Below, in pieces: positions 55,674 to 64,000 of a stretch of 64,000 nucleotides of DNA. The position numbers and the translations under genes are program-made. The stretch is from assembly GCA_900642245.1 (NCBI GenBank), contig CAAAJI010000021.1:115043-179042 (forward strand), in the 5' to 3' direction. Source of the stretch: Fragilaria radians (Eukaryota > Bacillariophyta > Fragilariophyceae > Fragilariales > Fragilariaceae). The notes below the pieces were generated by a model. That model ran no database searches and was not told where the DNA came from. It was given only the letters and a program-made list of their open reading frames with translations. The first letter of the stretch is position 1; every line of letters begins with the position of its first letter.

Positions 55674-56876
55674 TTAAGTGACATCATTCGCGGTGCTAGT
55701 TTTTGGTGTGATTATCAAAGATGCCAATTCTCTTTTTAGCTCTAGGACGCCCGTTTGCTTTGGCTTTACACTTACCAGTTGGACGGGAAGATTTGAGGTC
55801 TGACGTCTTAGGACATCCGATAGTTGTTTCGATACTTGAAGGACACGTCGCGCCAAATCCTCCTGTGAGACCAAATCGCATTTGGTAAGAACAATTTGTA
55901 TAGGTGGTAACTCTTGCTTATTTCGTTGTTCTGCCTTGTGTAAGAGTGAAGATTTGGTTTCCAATTCGGTTAAAAAGTCTACATCCGCTAGTTTCATCCC
56001 ATGCCGAGCATCCAATAGCAAGAGAATACGTTTCAACGGTTTGTCTCGATGTAGCAGGTAATACGTCGTGCATTCTTTCCATTTCAATGCTTTTGGACTG
56101 TAGGCAAATCCATAACCAGGAAGATCTACTAGCCACAGACGATCAGCTGGACTGGAAGATATTTGATAAAAACTAATTTCCTTCGTTTCACCCGGCACAG
56201 GAGATGTGATTGCCTTAATTCCACGGGGACCTCTCTGAAGAGATAGGTTACGACCCATAGCTCGACCTCCTTTATTGGTATGGAAGACATCCTCATAAAG
56301 TAAGGCATTCAGTAAGGAACTCTTCCCTACATTAGACCGTCCTGCCACGGCAACTTCAGGAATCTGTACTTTTGTAGTATAATTGGTGGGGAAGGCGGAT
56401 TGGTCTGTTGCCTCCGACACTCGTGCCACGACCTTGATTGCTTTACGAGGATAGAATGGTGCAGGAGGACGAGACGACACTTGATTGCTATGTTTGTTGG
56501 GAGTGTCCGATCCCATGGGTTTTCGTCCTCTGGACTTTTTTGGAAATTGAGTTTCAAAAAAGGACCTCTCTTGATGAAGAGAGAGTACATTTCTTCGTTG
56601 TTGGTTACTCTTTCTTGATTCAGTTGAACGTTTGGGAATACCAACACCCAAGGATTGAATTTGTTGAAGAAGGTGACTCTGAACAGGTAACTGTGCAAAC
56701 TCTTTAGTGGCAGTCATTAATGAGAGCTCTATTTTTGATGCCTTATCATCACCCCTTGTTGGCTTTCTTGTGGAGAAATACTGCACGACGGTAAAAACTG
56801 GAAGCCATTGTCGATTGGAGATTCTCCCATAGAATTTTTGACTATCCAAAGCAATTCGGAGTGAAGAGAGGATCAT
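55674..56876 (-). CDS. organellar EngB/YihA-type GTPase (GTPBP8-like)
   Basis: Ribosome-assembly GTPase of the TrmE-Era-EngA-EngB superfamily, probably acting on the organellar large subunit. 400 aa from the ATG at 56876. Motifs: G1 GRSNVGKSS at 179-187, the EngB-specific TNKGGRA-like stretch (FHTNKGGRAMGRN), G2 Thr in PGETKE, G3 DLPGYGFA, G4 TKCD and a G5-like SVK. Bacterial EngB is about 200 aa; the extra 170 N-terminal residues include a presequence rich in Arg/Ser/Leu without a signal peptide (MILSSLRIALDSQKF...), which suggests the mitochondrion rather than the plastid. An extra insertion with RGPRGIK lies between G1 and G2. Its 3' end faces the HMG-protein gene only 70 bp away. Confidence 0.9.
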   Translation of the reverse strand: MILSSLRIALDSQKFYGRISNRQWLPVFTVVQYFSTRKPTRGDDKASKIELSLMTATKEFAQLPVQSHLLQQIQSLGVGIPKRSTESRKSNQQRRNVLSLHQERSFFETQFPKKSRGRKPMGSDTPNKHSNQVSSRPPAPFYPRKAIKVVARVSEATDQSAFPTNYTTKVQIPEVAVAGRSNVGKSSLLNALLYEDVFHTNKGGRAMGRNLSLQRGPRGIKAITSPVPGETKEISFYQISSSPADRLWLVDLPGYGFAYSPKALKWKECTTYYLLHRDKPLKRILLLLDARHGMKLADVDFLTELETKSSLLHKAEQRNKQELPPIQIVLTKCDLVSQEDLARRVLQVSKQLSDVLRRQTSNLPVQLVSVKPKQTGVLELKRELASLIITPKTSTANDVT

Positions 56877-58944
56877 AATTTTTTGGAGCAATGAAAAATC
56901 AATGATTTCATTTGTTTAGAAATGGTACATCCTGACCGTAAATTCATGTTCAATAAGGCTAAAGGATAGTAGTAGGTGAAAAAGATTTGATTGGGTAAGT
57001 GGGGAGAACAATGTATATCGTAAAAGCAAGTGCAAAACAAAAAGAAAACAAAAGTTTATAGGAAAAAGTTGAAGAAAAAGTCAAGGATATAGGTCATTTA
57101 AGCCTTTGCTGGATGAGGGGGAAAACTTGAAAGACCTAGTAGATAGTGTATACAAGACAACTTTGCGTACTAATGACAAAACTACGGCAGACTGCCAACA
57201 ATTAATTAAAAATGATACTATGAAATACTGTCGTATTATGTGGCAAAAATGACTTTGAAAGTTATGATATATTCTACTTCGTAAAGCAGCTCTGGCACTC
57301 TTAAACCTAAGACATTGCTTTGTACTCGGTTGTATCATGATATCAACTCCTCCTTTGCAATTGAGTCATGTTACCTCAAGATGAGAAGGATACACCATGC
57401 ATCAGTTGAGAAGCATTAAATAGCTTACAACTCATCATCCCGAATTTGGGATGGAGAATATAACCAAATGAACCTTACAGAAAAAAAGATGTGTAAGCAT
57501 TTTCACTCTTTTTGATATTGACTAATATTAGCAGTATTTCGTCACCATTACTGGTATAGAATTATATCTGACATCTTGATATATAAAAAGAGAAGCTGAT
57601 AATTTCATGCAATTTTGATAACTCCATTTTATCAATCCAACTATTTTTTCGTCATACCATTATATTCCATAGACAATCTTAATCATGGGAGGCATTGCGG
57701 CATTTGATATTCCTTCAAAAACTCGATTTAAGCATCAAATACTTTTCTTTGCCTACATCAATCCCCAGCCTTTGTGAGATTGAAGTTTAAATTATATTGA
57801 AATATAGAGGACTACTTATGGAGCTTAACTCAATGAAATCCTATGATATGCTAAGGAAAATGTGTTTGGCTGAATTAAATTACTGATTTCAAGAATTATA
57901 AAGAGAGTCTCATTTCAACAACAGATTAGACCTTGGAATTTTTTTTCAATGCCTCTGAGACATTTTACACTGCTCACGCCTTATAGACACAACCTTTGTT
58001 TCGTTTCCCTTCGTTTCGAGATACAAATGTTCCACTTGGTATTTACCTCCTGGATTCCAGTGTTCACAGAGCCTTGAATTGGGCTGCAAAAATTGTGCTA
58101 TTGAGCTGAGTAAGGTGGTGGACATACACGGATCCTTTACAGTTTCCTTGGATGAGTATTGAAATTTTCAAAACAGTCATCATTACGGTGAGAATTTCAT
58201 TCACAGAATTCTTTGAAAATTGATTACGCAATACCCAAGGTGACAGTATATCCCTCTGATTTAGAGAGGACTTATCAAAATAAATATAAATAGAGTATTG
58301 CTGATTTTGATTCATACATTAAAGTCACATATAATCAGGTTGCTTTGATATCAGATCTAAATCACATTAATCTCATCACGGTGTTGATTGCAATACAAGT
58401 TCAAAACACCAACGTAAGATGAAGAGCCTCACAAGGATACGACACAGAGACTTTTCACTGTTTAGGTAGCATACACTATTTCTCAGGTTTATTTTGTTCA
58501 ATATTCATAATTGAACTTAGCTTCTCCTGCCTCACCTGCAGTATTTTTCAAAAAGAAAAATGGCAGATGAAAGAAGTGAAGAGGTTTGCCAAAGAATTGT
58601 CAAATCCAATATTTGTAGTGGTGGGGGGATGACTATTTGATTGAAAAGGTCACAAACCCAGGACTCAGAATATTTTTCAGGGCAGAAACATCATTTAGGA
58701 GGCAAAATCAGTTTTTGCCAACATATAAATGACAATGCTATTGGCATAATCTCTGTTACATCGCGAAAAATTGGGAAGAATTAAGTTTTCTGTCTACAAT
58801 GCGCCATTGTAACTAATTAACCATCTTCACGCACCATAACAACTAACCTAGCAACAAGTTGCAACCTTTCCCTGCAAGACAAAATTTCATTCTCATTCAA
58901 AGGACATCCTAAATGGAAAAAGATATTGGATGCTGTACAGGAAA
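56877..58944. other. gene-poor spacer
   Basis: 2.1 kb between the 5' end of the EngB gene and the 3' end of the JmjC gene. AT-rich, with short minus-strand open frames only (57081-57338, 58064-58315) that resemble nothing known. It should hold the EngB promoter at its left edge. Confidence 0.45.
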
Positions 58945-60015
58945 CTATCTGGATGCAGACAAGACTGACATAACAGCGTCCAGAGGACTCGCTGATGTTT
59001 TCAAAATTGTTTGAGCATCCATATTTGCAACAGCTTTACAATTCAGAATGTGCTGCAATACCTGAATGGAGTCTGCTCCACCACACCTTTGTGAAGCGAT
59101 TGCAAAACTTGGTTCCAACGCAACCGTTTGGTGCCACCAATGAGCAGGTATGAGAATCATATCTCCAGCTTCTTGGATAACGGTATGTATTGACAAGTTT
59201 TGTAATTCAACACTTGGTTTCAGAATATCCGTGCTTGAACCGATTTGCCACAACTCTTTTGATTTTTCAGAACCACTATTCATGGATAACCAATGTTCTG
59301 TACCCTTTATTTGATCATGAGTACGAGTTTCGTACAGAGAAAAATCACTTTGCCAACCAGCACTCTGTGATGATCCATTCCAAGCATTTGATTCCAGTCG
59401 ATAAGACTTCAGAATATTATCTATCTGTTGAACATTCGATTGGGGATCAATAAATCTCCACACTTTGGAGCCTTCAATACATAGGCTTGTACCAGTCCAT
59501 TCAAATGGGTCCCGATGTAAGGTGGAAATGGCACCAGCACCAGCCATAATTACTGCATCGGTTGGCGTAAGCTCCCTCGGGAAGTAATGTGTAAACCAAT
59601 CCGTGTCATCGGGGAATAAATCTTCTTTTGTCTTGGACGCAAGCTGATGAAGAGCTTGAAGTCCTGGATGACTTTCAAGGAGTCCTTCGCAAAAGGCGAT
59701 ATAGGCACTTTTTGAGTTGGACTCGTATATAATTCTATTCAAGGCCACATCCAGCTTTACGTCTGAGAATATTTCAGATCCTTGATCATTTTGTCGTTGT
59801 AAGTCGATATATATGTTTTCACCAGAGGACATCACAGTATTGGAGCAGAATTCACAATCATCCGATGACAACACATTTTTCACAATGAATGGTGCTGGCC
59901 TACTCTTGTAATATCGAAGTGGGTCAAAATCCTTTACGTGTGTCCTTTCAATGACAAGTTCATTCCATGCTGCTGTAACATGAAGAGCAGCAACCAACAT
60001 CCAAGTTACAATCAT
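58945..60015 (-). CDS. JmjC/cupin-8-type Fe(II)/2-oxoglutarate oxygenase, secretory signal
   Basis: 356 aa from the ATG at 60015. A signal peptide (MIVTWMLVAALHVTAA) leads the protein, so it enters the ER; Trp right after the likely cleavage site would also be tolerated by diatom plastid import, but the following residues are acidic, making ER, Golgi or secretion more likely. The JmjC barrel shows the iron triad His167/Asp169 in STLHRDPFEW and His295 in PAHWWHQTV, with Lys184 (EGSKVWRFI) in the position that commonly binds 2-oxoglutarate. Relatives hydroxylate proteins or demethylate them; ER-lumen JmjC enzymes such as JMJD8-type proteins have this layout. The substrate is unknown. Three copies of a 9-mer lie just upstream of the start. 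Confidence 0.82.
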   Translation of the reverse strand: MIVTWMLVAALHVTAAWNELVIERTHVKDFDPLRYYKSRPAPFIVKNVLSSDDCEFCSNTVMSSGENIYIDLQRQNDQGSEIFSDVKLDVALNRIIYESNSKSAYIAFCEGLLESHPGLQALHQLASKTKEDLFPDDTDWFTHYFPRELTPTDAVIMAGAGAISTLHRDPFEWTGTSLCIEGSKVWRFIDPQSNVQQIDNILKSYRLESNAWNGSSQSAGWQSDFSLYETRTHDQIKGTEHWLSMNSGSEKSKELWQIGSSTDILKPSVELQNLSIHTVIQEAGDMILIPAHWWHQTVALEPSFAIASQRCGGADSIQVLQHILNCKAVANMDAQTILKTSASPLDAVMSVLSASR

Positions 60016-60052
60016 TTGACCCAAGGTGTGACAATAAATCCGGTCGAGTGTC

Positions 60053-60079
60053 GAACATCCTGAACATCCTGAACATCCT
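60053..60079. repeat. GAACATCCT x3 tandem repeat
   Basis: Three exact head-to-tail copies (60053, 60062, 60071), 38 bp upstream of the JmjC gene start codon, in its 5' leader or core promoter. Confidence 0.95.
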
Positions 60080-60407
60080 AAAACCTTACCTACTTTAGCA
60101 TATATATATATGGACTACTACTAGGAGTGGTGGATTCATTTGGAAACAATTTTGCTGTGTTGGTTTGTGAAAGATGTGAGATTGATGTGTATATCAGAAT
60201 ATAGGAAAATCAAGGGAAAATCTTCAATTCACATGCTGATTTTTTAAACCTTATATCAGGTGTAAAAAATGATTGCATGAGGCTCTACGTCTGTACTGCT
60301 ACTGTTAGATAAAATGTTGTTTACATCAATTTTCAATGGACCTTAAATAAGTGTGCAAATTGTCTACTACAGATATAGAGCCCCTTATCTCAATTCTTAA
60401 CAGAAAG

Positions 60408-60427
60408 ATATATATATATATATATAT
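60408..60427. repeat. (AT)10 microsatellite
   Basis: Twenty bases of alternating A and T in the spacer upstream of the JmjC gene. Confidence 0.95.
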
Positions 60428-60746
60428 CAATACTTGGTCTAGCAATGACATTTGTAACAGCATTGTCTAGGAGAATACTTTATTTCACTCCAAAGCCGTA
60501 GCGACGATGATATCTGTACAAAGACACGGGGGGTTCAACGTAAACCATGCTCCATCGTTATCCTGACTCTGGGTACTTGTATGACAAAAGCAGTGTTGCC
60601 AAATACAATAAATTCAAAGATAACTAGTTGTACAAGTAATGCAGCGGTAAACGAGATTTACGAGCATGCCATACTCTGAAAGAAAACAAAGCAAAAACTA
60701 GGATAGTTCCATATATAACTATATGATACAACAAACAATATCTTCA

Positions 60747-62648
60747 TTAGGATAGTAAATTTTTAAATCCCCCCTGAAACTTATCTTGCAGTCCACTATT
60801 GGCACCTCCCATAATCAATTGTAGGGCTTCCTTGTCCACGCGTCGTCCAGCATCCAGATCTTTGTCACGACTCCATTCGAAAGGATTTTCACCATTTTGA
60901 CTACTAATCATTTTCTTTTCCCTTTCTATATTCGCTTGATGGATACGATGTTGTTCTATTAAGGTCGGACCACGAGCATCACGATGTGCCTGAAGGATGG
61001 ATGAGAGTTCTGCTTTCATGGAGGAATCCATGGGTATTTCAGTTTGTTGACCAGATTCTTGTGTTGCTGATTTGGACTTGCGTTCAAATGTTCGTGATTT
61101 CATCCCTCCAGATTTAATTTCTTTTAGCAAATCATGTTCTCCAGGATTAACCATCCATTCCTCTCGTTCTCCGGGCAATGTTGAGATGTGCCGGCCATCG
61201 GAACGAAGATTATCTAGTTCTTGTTGCCGATGTTCCGCAATGAGTTTGATTTTGTCTTTGGAAATTCGTTCCTGCTTACGGACCATCATGCCTTCTGGAA
61301 GCGGACCATTTGCGTCATCATCACTATCTTCGGTAGTTTCAGTTTTGGAAACGTTAGAGTTGTTGTATTGATCGGCAAGATGCTCTGGGAATGGACCTCT
61401 AGATGCACGTTTTTGGGCAGCTTGATTTTGCAATTGTATCATGGAATCCTTGTGATGCTGACAAGTTTGCACAATGGATTCTAGGTTGATGATAGCAAAC
61501 TCATTTGAAGCATCTGGAATACCATATCCCATTGAAGCCTTTGAACCATCCTCTACATCGTCGGTATCGTCGTCCAAATCCATTTCAGTTTTGGTAAGGC
61601 CTGCAGTCCTAAAAAGTGTTTCCAATCCATTCCTGAGATTGGCATCTGAAATTCCTTCCAACGCAATGACCTCTCCCTGAATAATAATTTGACATAGATC
61701 TACCAACTGATTCGTAAGATTAGGATCCTTTTGGGTGTAACGATCAAGAAAATCTTTTGTTTGTTTCTGCAATACTGTCATGGCGTAATGCAATGAGAGT
61801 GATGTTGATTTCATTTGAATGTCAGGTATGGGTTTTTTCCTTTCATTTTCAAAGTTCTTGACAGCATCTACTGTGATACCGATTTGATCCAACAGGGATG
61901 CAACCACTTTGACAAGTAATAATTCCTGATTGTGTTTTTTGACTTGTCCTGTTCCAGGAGTAGGAGATTTCCAAGTCCACCCTCTGGATGAATTTGAAGA
62001 AGTAAATGAATGGACAGATTCTAATTTCTCTACACCAAAGCAGGAAAGACATTCCATGACACGTTCCAGACCTTGTGCGGCTCCCGAATCCGACATTTGT
62101 GTAAGATCAAAGGTTGCACCTCCCACCATCCGTATTAGCATAAAGGGAAGATCTGACGCGAGAGATGGATGTGACTGAAATAAACTTTCGAGTGCATCCG
62201 CTAGTGCATAATTTCTTTCGAAATGGTTTCTATTTTCAGCGTCATCCATGACAGTATGCTTTCGCCTTGAACTCTCTCTGTATTCCTTTTCAGATTTCTT
62301 GTTCTTCTTCTTCTTGGAAGTCTTTTTCTTCTTCTTCTTCTTTTCCTTCTTATGTCGATCCTTTCGCTCATTTCGTCGATGTTTTTTCTTTCGATGCCGA
62401 TCATTGTCTGAAGTAGTACTATAGTTGTCGCTGGAACTACTGTCACTGGTGCTTGACGAGCTAGATTCATTCATGTCGTTGCGCGCACGCTTATACCGTT
62501 TCTCGGCCCTAGACACTTGATCAATTGCATTTTTAGAATCAGCATCTTCTTCTTTAGTATACTTGTTCTTCGATCGACCCTTGTTATTGTAAAGAGGATG
62601 AGCATCAATTGGGTCTAGATGACTTCTCTTGTCACTCCATTTATCCAT
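60747..62648 (-). CDS. GPALPP1/DUF3752-like nuclear protein
   Basis: 633 aa from the ATG at 62648. The N-terminus is Lys/Ser-rich: a poly-Ser/Asp tract (SSSSSTSDSSSSD) then a strongly basic tract (KKEKKKKKKKTSKKKKNKK) that would act as a nuclear signal. A helical middle of about 300 residues is unfamiliar. The C-terminal third follows the GPALPP1 pattern in order: GPLPEGMMV, then REEWMVNPGE, SRTFERK, TLIEQHR, and the final FEWSRDKDLDAGRRVDKEA...LQDKFQGG. GPALPP1 proteins are nuclear and poorly understood, with suspected links to RNA processing. The human protein is about half this length, so the middle region is an expansion. It is divergent from the LRR gene. Confidence 0.72.
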   Translation of the reverse strand: MDKWSDKRSHLDPIDAHPLYNNKGRSKNKYTKEEDADSKNAIDQVSRAEKRYKRARNDMNESSSSSTSDSSSSDNYSTTSDNDRHRKKKHRRNERKDRHKKEKKKKKKKTSKKKKNKKSEKEYRESSRRKHTVMDDAENRNHFERNYALADALESLFQSHPSLASDLPFMLIRMVGGATFDLTQMSDSGAAQGLERVMECLSCFGVEKLESVHSFTSSNSSRGWTWKSPTPGTGQVKKHNQELLLVKVVASLLDQIGITVDAVKNFENERKKPIPDIQMKSTSLSLHYAMTVLQKQTKDFLDRYTQKDPNLTNQLVDLCQIIIQGEVIALEGISDANLRNGLETLFRTAGLTKTEMDLDDDTDDVEDGSKASMGYGIPDASNEFAIINLESIVQTCQHHKDSMIQLQNQAAQKRASRGPFPEHLADQYNNSNVSKTETTEDSDDDANGPLPEGMMVRKQERISKDKIKLIAEHRQQELDNLRSDGRHISTLPGEREEWMVNPGEHDLLKEIKSGGMKSRTFERKSKSATQESGQQTEIPMDSSMKAELSSILQAHRDARGPTLIEQHRIHQANIEREKKMISSQNGENPFEWSRDKDLDAGRRVDKEALQLIMGGANSGLQDKFQGGFKNLLS

Positions 62649-63007
62649 ATTTTTTCGTCCTTTAGCCAATATTATTTTCCTACCGTAGTAGTAGTTACTG
62701 TGTTGTCAAGAAGATCGTAGTCAAGAGTCTTTTTGATGCGTTGTAGTATAGGGCCGTATAAATTCCATGTGCTGTGGAAGATATTTTTCAGTAGTCAGGC
62801 AGCTCTTGTCAGCATAATCACTACATATTCAAAGGTTCTCTGGATTACTTCGTCCAATCGCAAACATCTGTGACACATTGGAGAGAGGAGGATTTATTAA
62901 CTTGTAGTTTCCATCCAACGGGGTTCTTTAGAAGCAAATCCAACACTGACCAACAAATCTTTTTTTTTCTGGAGTTCCCGCAATCATTTCAATCTTGATA
63001 GTATCCC
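62649..63007. promoter_or_regulatory. putative bidirectional promoter, GPALPP1-like / LRR protein
   Basis: 359 bp separate two divergent start codons. No element can be named with confidence. Confidence 0.4.
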
Positions 63008-64000
63008 ATGTCTGTGATCGTTAATTACTTTCGTGAGAACGCAAAGAAAAGAACACCAAGTGATATTCTTAATTATCTATCGGGGAGCAAACTTAAGAAC
63101 GTAGAGGAAATTCACTTCGAGGGAACGTTTGGTGATGACGATGTCGTCTCCTTATGTAAGTTGTTGACTAGTCGAGTTATGGATGTCAATGTACGGATTC
63201 TACGTATTACTCAGGGAGAATTGACGACTGTGGCAGCAAATGCATTGGCGACACTTTTGTCCGTCAATGCATCTCTCCGAACCTTGGATCTACGACACAA
63301 TTCACTAGGCGCGAATGGAGGGATAGAAGTCCTCATCCAACCACTCATTACCATTAATCGGACTCTTCAAACTCTCATTCTGAAGGATAACAAAGTATCC
63401 TATCGGGACGCCATGACGATAGCGATGCTTCTTTCCCGAAATGAAACGTTGACAGAATTAAACCTTGATAACAACCAAATTGCTGCCAAGGGCATTAGGT
63501 CATTGGCACCCAATATTACCCTTCGTTTACAAAGGGTACATTTGGCCCACAATGGTCTCAAGGCCCGCGGTATTCAATATTTCGTCTCAGAATTAAAGAA
63601 ACAAAGACAGCATCACAATTTGGAATTTCTTGACTTGACATGTAACGACCTTGGACCAAGTGGAATGGCATCCTTGAGTTCTTGGCTACTTGTACATCAG
63701 GAATCAAAGTTGAAACACTTATGGTTGGGTTCCAATAATCTGGGATCTAATTGTGGATCATCGTGGGGTTCTATCTTGGAACATAACTTTGCCTTATTGG
63801 AATTGCGATTGGGTGGGAATCAATTGGGTGATGATGCAGTTCAAGCCTTATCGCTCGGTTTGGGTAAGAATCATGGTCTACAACGCCTCGAATTGGATTA
63901 CAATCAAATTTCTAATGCAGGCGCGGAGGCCTTGGCAATGGCTCTCCAAAATAATCATGGGACATTACGATACCTCAACCTAGGTGGCAATTCCATTCAA
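63008..64000 (+). CDS. leucine-rich-repeat (RNI-like) protein, 3' end outside window
   Basis: Open from the ATG at 63008 (MSVIVNYFRENAKKR) through the right edge of the window, 331 codons, with no stop. After a short N-terminal helix region come repeats of the ribonuclease-inhibitor type, about 28 residues each: SLRTLDLRHNSLGANGG, TLQTLILKDNKVSYRDA, TLTELNLDNNQIAAKGI, FLDLTCNDLGPSGM, LKHLWLGSNNLGSN, LLELRLGGNQLGDDAV, LQRLELDYNQISNAGA, TLRYLNLGGNSIQ. Each has the L..L.L..N.L...G pattern. No NACHT or NB-ARC domain is visible in the part present. Such NLRC3-like LRR proteins are abundant in diatoms and mainly mediate protein contacts; the specific role is unknown. Confidence 0.85.
   Translation, partial: MSVIVNYFRENAKKRTPSDILNYLSGSKLKNVEEIHFEGTFGDDDVVSLCKLLTSRVMDVNVRILRITQGELTTVAANALATLLSVNASLRTLDLRHNSLGANGGIEVLIQPLITINRTLQTLILKDNKVSYRDAMTIAMLLSRNETLTELNLDNNQIAAKGIRSLAPNITLRLQRVHLAHNGLKARGIQYFVSELKKQRQHHNLEFLDLTCNDLGPSGMASLSSWLLVHQESKLKHLWLGSNNLGSNCGSSWGSILEHNFALLELRLGGNQLGDDAVQALSLGLGKNHGLQRLELDYNQISNAGAEALAMALQNNHGTLRYLNLGGNSIQ

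Larger units (their letters stand above)
60016..60746. other. intergenic spacer with short tandem repeats
   Basis: 731 bp between the JmjC gene start and the GPALPP1-like gene end, both on minus. It contains the GAACATCCT triplicate and an AT microsatellite, both listed. Nothing coding seen. Confidence 0.5.

Noticed and set aside
1..64000. CRISPR arrays, prophage, bacterial operons or insertion sequences
   Set aside because: The window is eukaryotic nuclear DNA with introns; no regularly spaced repeats, phage genes or transposase were seen.

Overview
The window looks like nuclear DNA of a photosynthetic stramenopile, most probably a diatom. Four things point there. (1) Sparse introns of about 65-91 nt, all with GTAAG donors, interrupt some genes, while others run to 2,000 codons without a break. 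(2) Three proteins begin with a signal peptide followed by a Phe at the predicted cleavage site (SVLA-F, SSFA-F, CTA-F), the ASAFAP-type presequence for import into a four-membrane secondary plastid. (3) Several proteins have architectures I know mainly from diatoms: an HSF-type regulator, a GNAT/LysM/HMG protein, and a protein with a V.F..V.IRE[YF] C-terminal domain. (4) The DNA is AT-rich, with long gene-poor spacers holding microsatellites. I cannot name the species.

Layout, left to right: a gene-free left arm; a syntaxin-5-like Golgi Qa-SNARE (minus, 2 exons); an HSF-like DNA-binding protein (plus, 2 exons); a plastid-targeted protein with two I29 propeptide-like domains, a coiled coil and aromatic FSFF repeats (minus, 4 exons); a membrane-anchored histidine acid phosphatase (plus); splicing factor SF3A3 (minus); a 4.5-kb gene-poor stretch; a Lys-rich protein with the IRE[YF] domain (plus); a bestrophin-family channel with a long repeat-bearing tail (minus, 2 exons); a GT90 glycosyltransferase (plus); a plastid DUF2214-like membrane protein (minus); a 4.5-kb gene-poor stretch; a ferric reductase/NOX-type flavocytochrome (plus); a type II membrane FkbM/METTL24-like methyltransferase (plus); a very large SPOC-domain protein (plus); a small plastid membrane protein (plus); a GNAT+LysM+LysM+HMG-box chromatin protein (plus, 2 exons); an organellar EngB GTPase (minus); a JmjC/cupin-8 oxygenase (minus); a GPALPP1/DUF3752 protein (minus); and an LRR protein cut off by the right edge (plus).

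The genes do not form an operon. Neighbours are mostly convergent or divergent, with 3' ends as close as 70 bp (GNAT/HMG against EngB) and probable shared promoters at the bestrophin/GT90 pair and the GPALPP1/LRR pair. Themes that recur are plastid biology (the I29/FSFF protein, the DUF2214 protein, the 49063 protein, possibly the bestrophin), RNA processing and chromatin (SF3A3, GPALPP1, SPOC protein, HMG protein, HSF), and membrane or surface nutrient chemistry (acid phosphatase, ferric reductase).

The most interesting items are the I29/FSFF plastid protein, which has the layout of a multivalent scaffold; the bestrophin whose tail carries repeated LWG, DGKE.RLSQ and DPLSILF motifs; a syntaxin 5 whose ionic-layer Gln is replaced by His; an HSF whose recognition helix has lost the invariant Arg; and the GNAT-LysM-HMG fusion. 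Translations come from the sequence; domain names come from memory of the families, and no database was searched.
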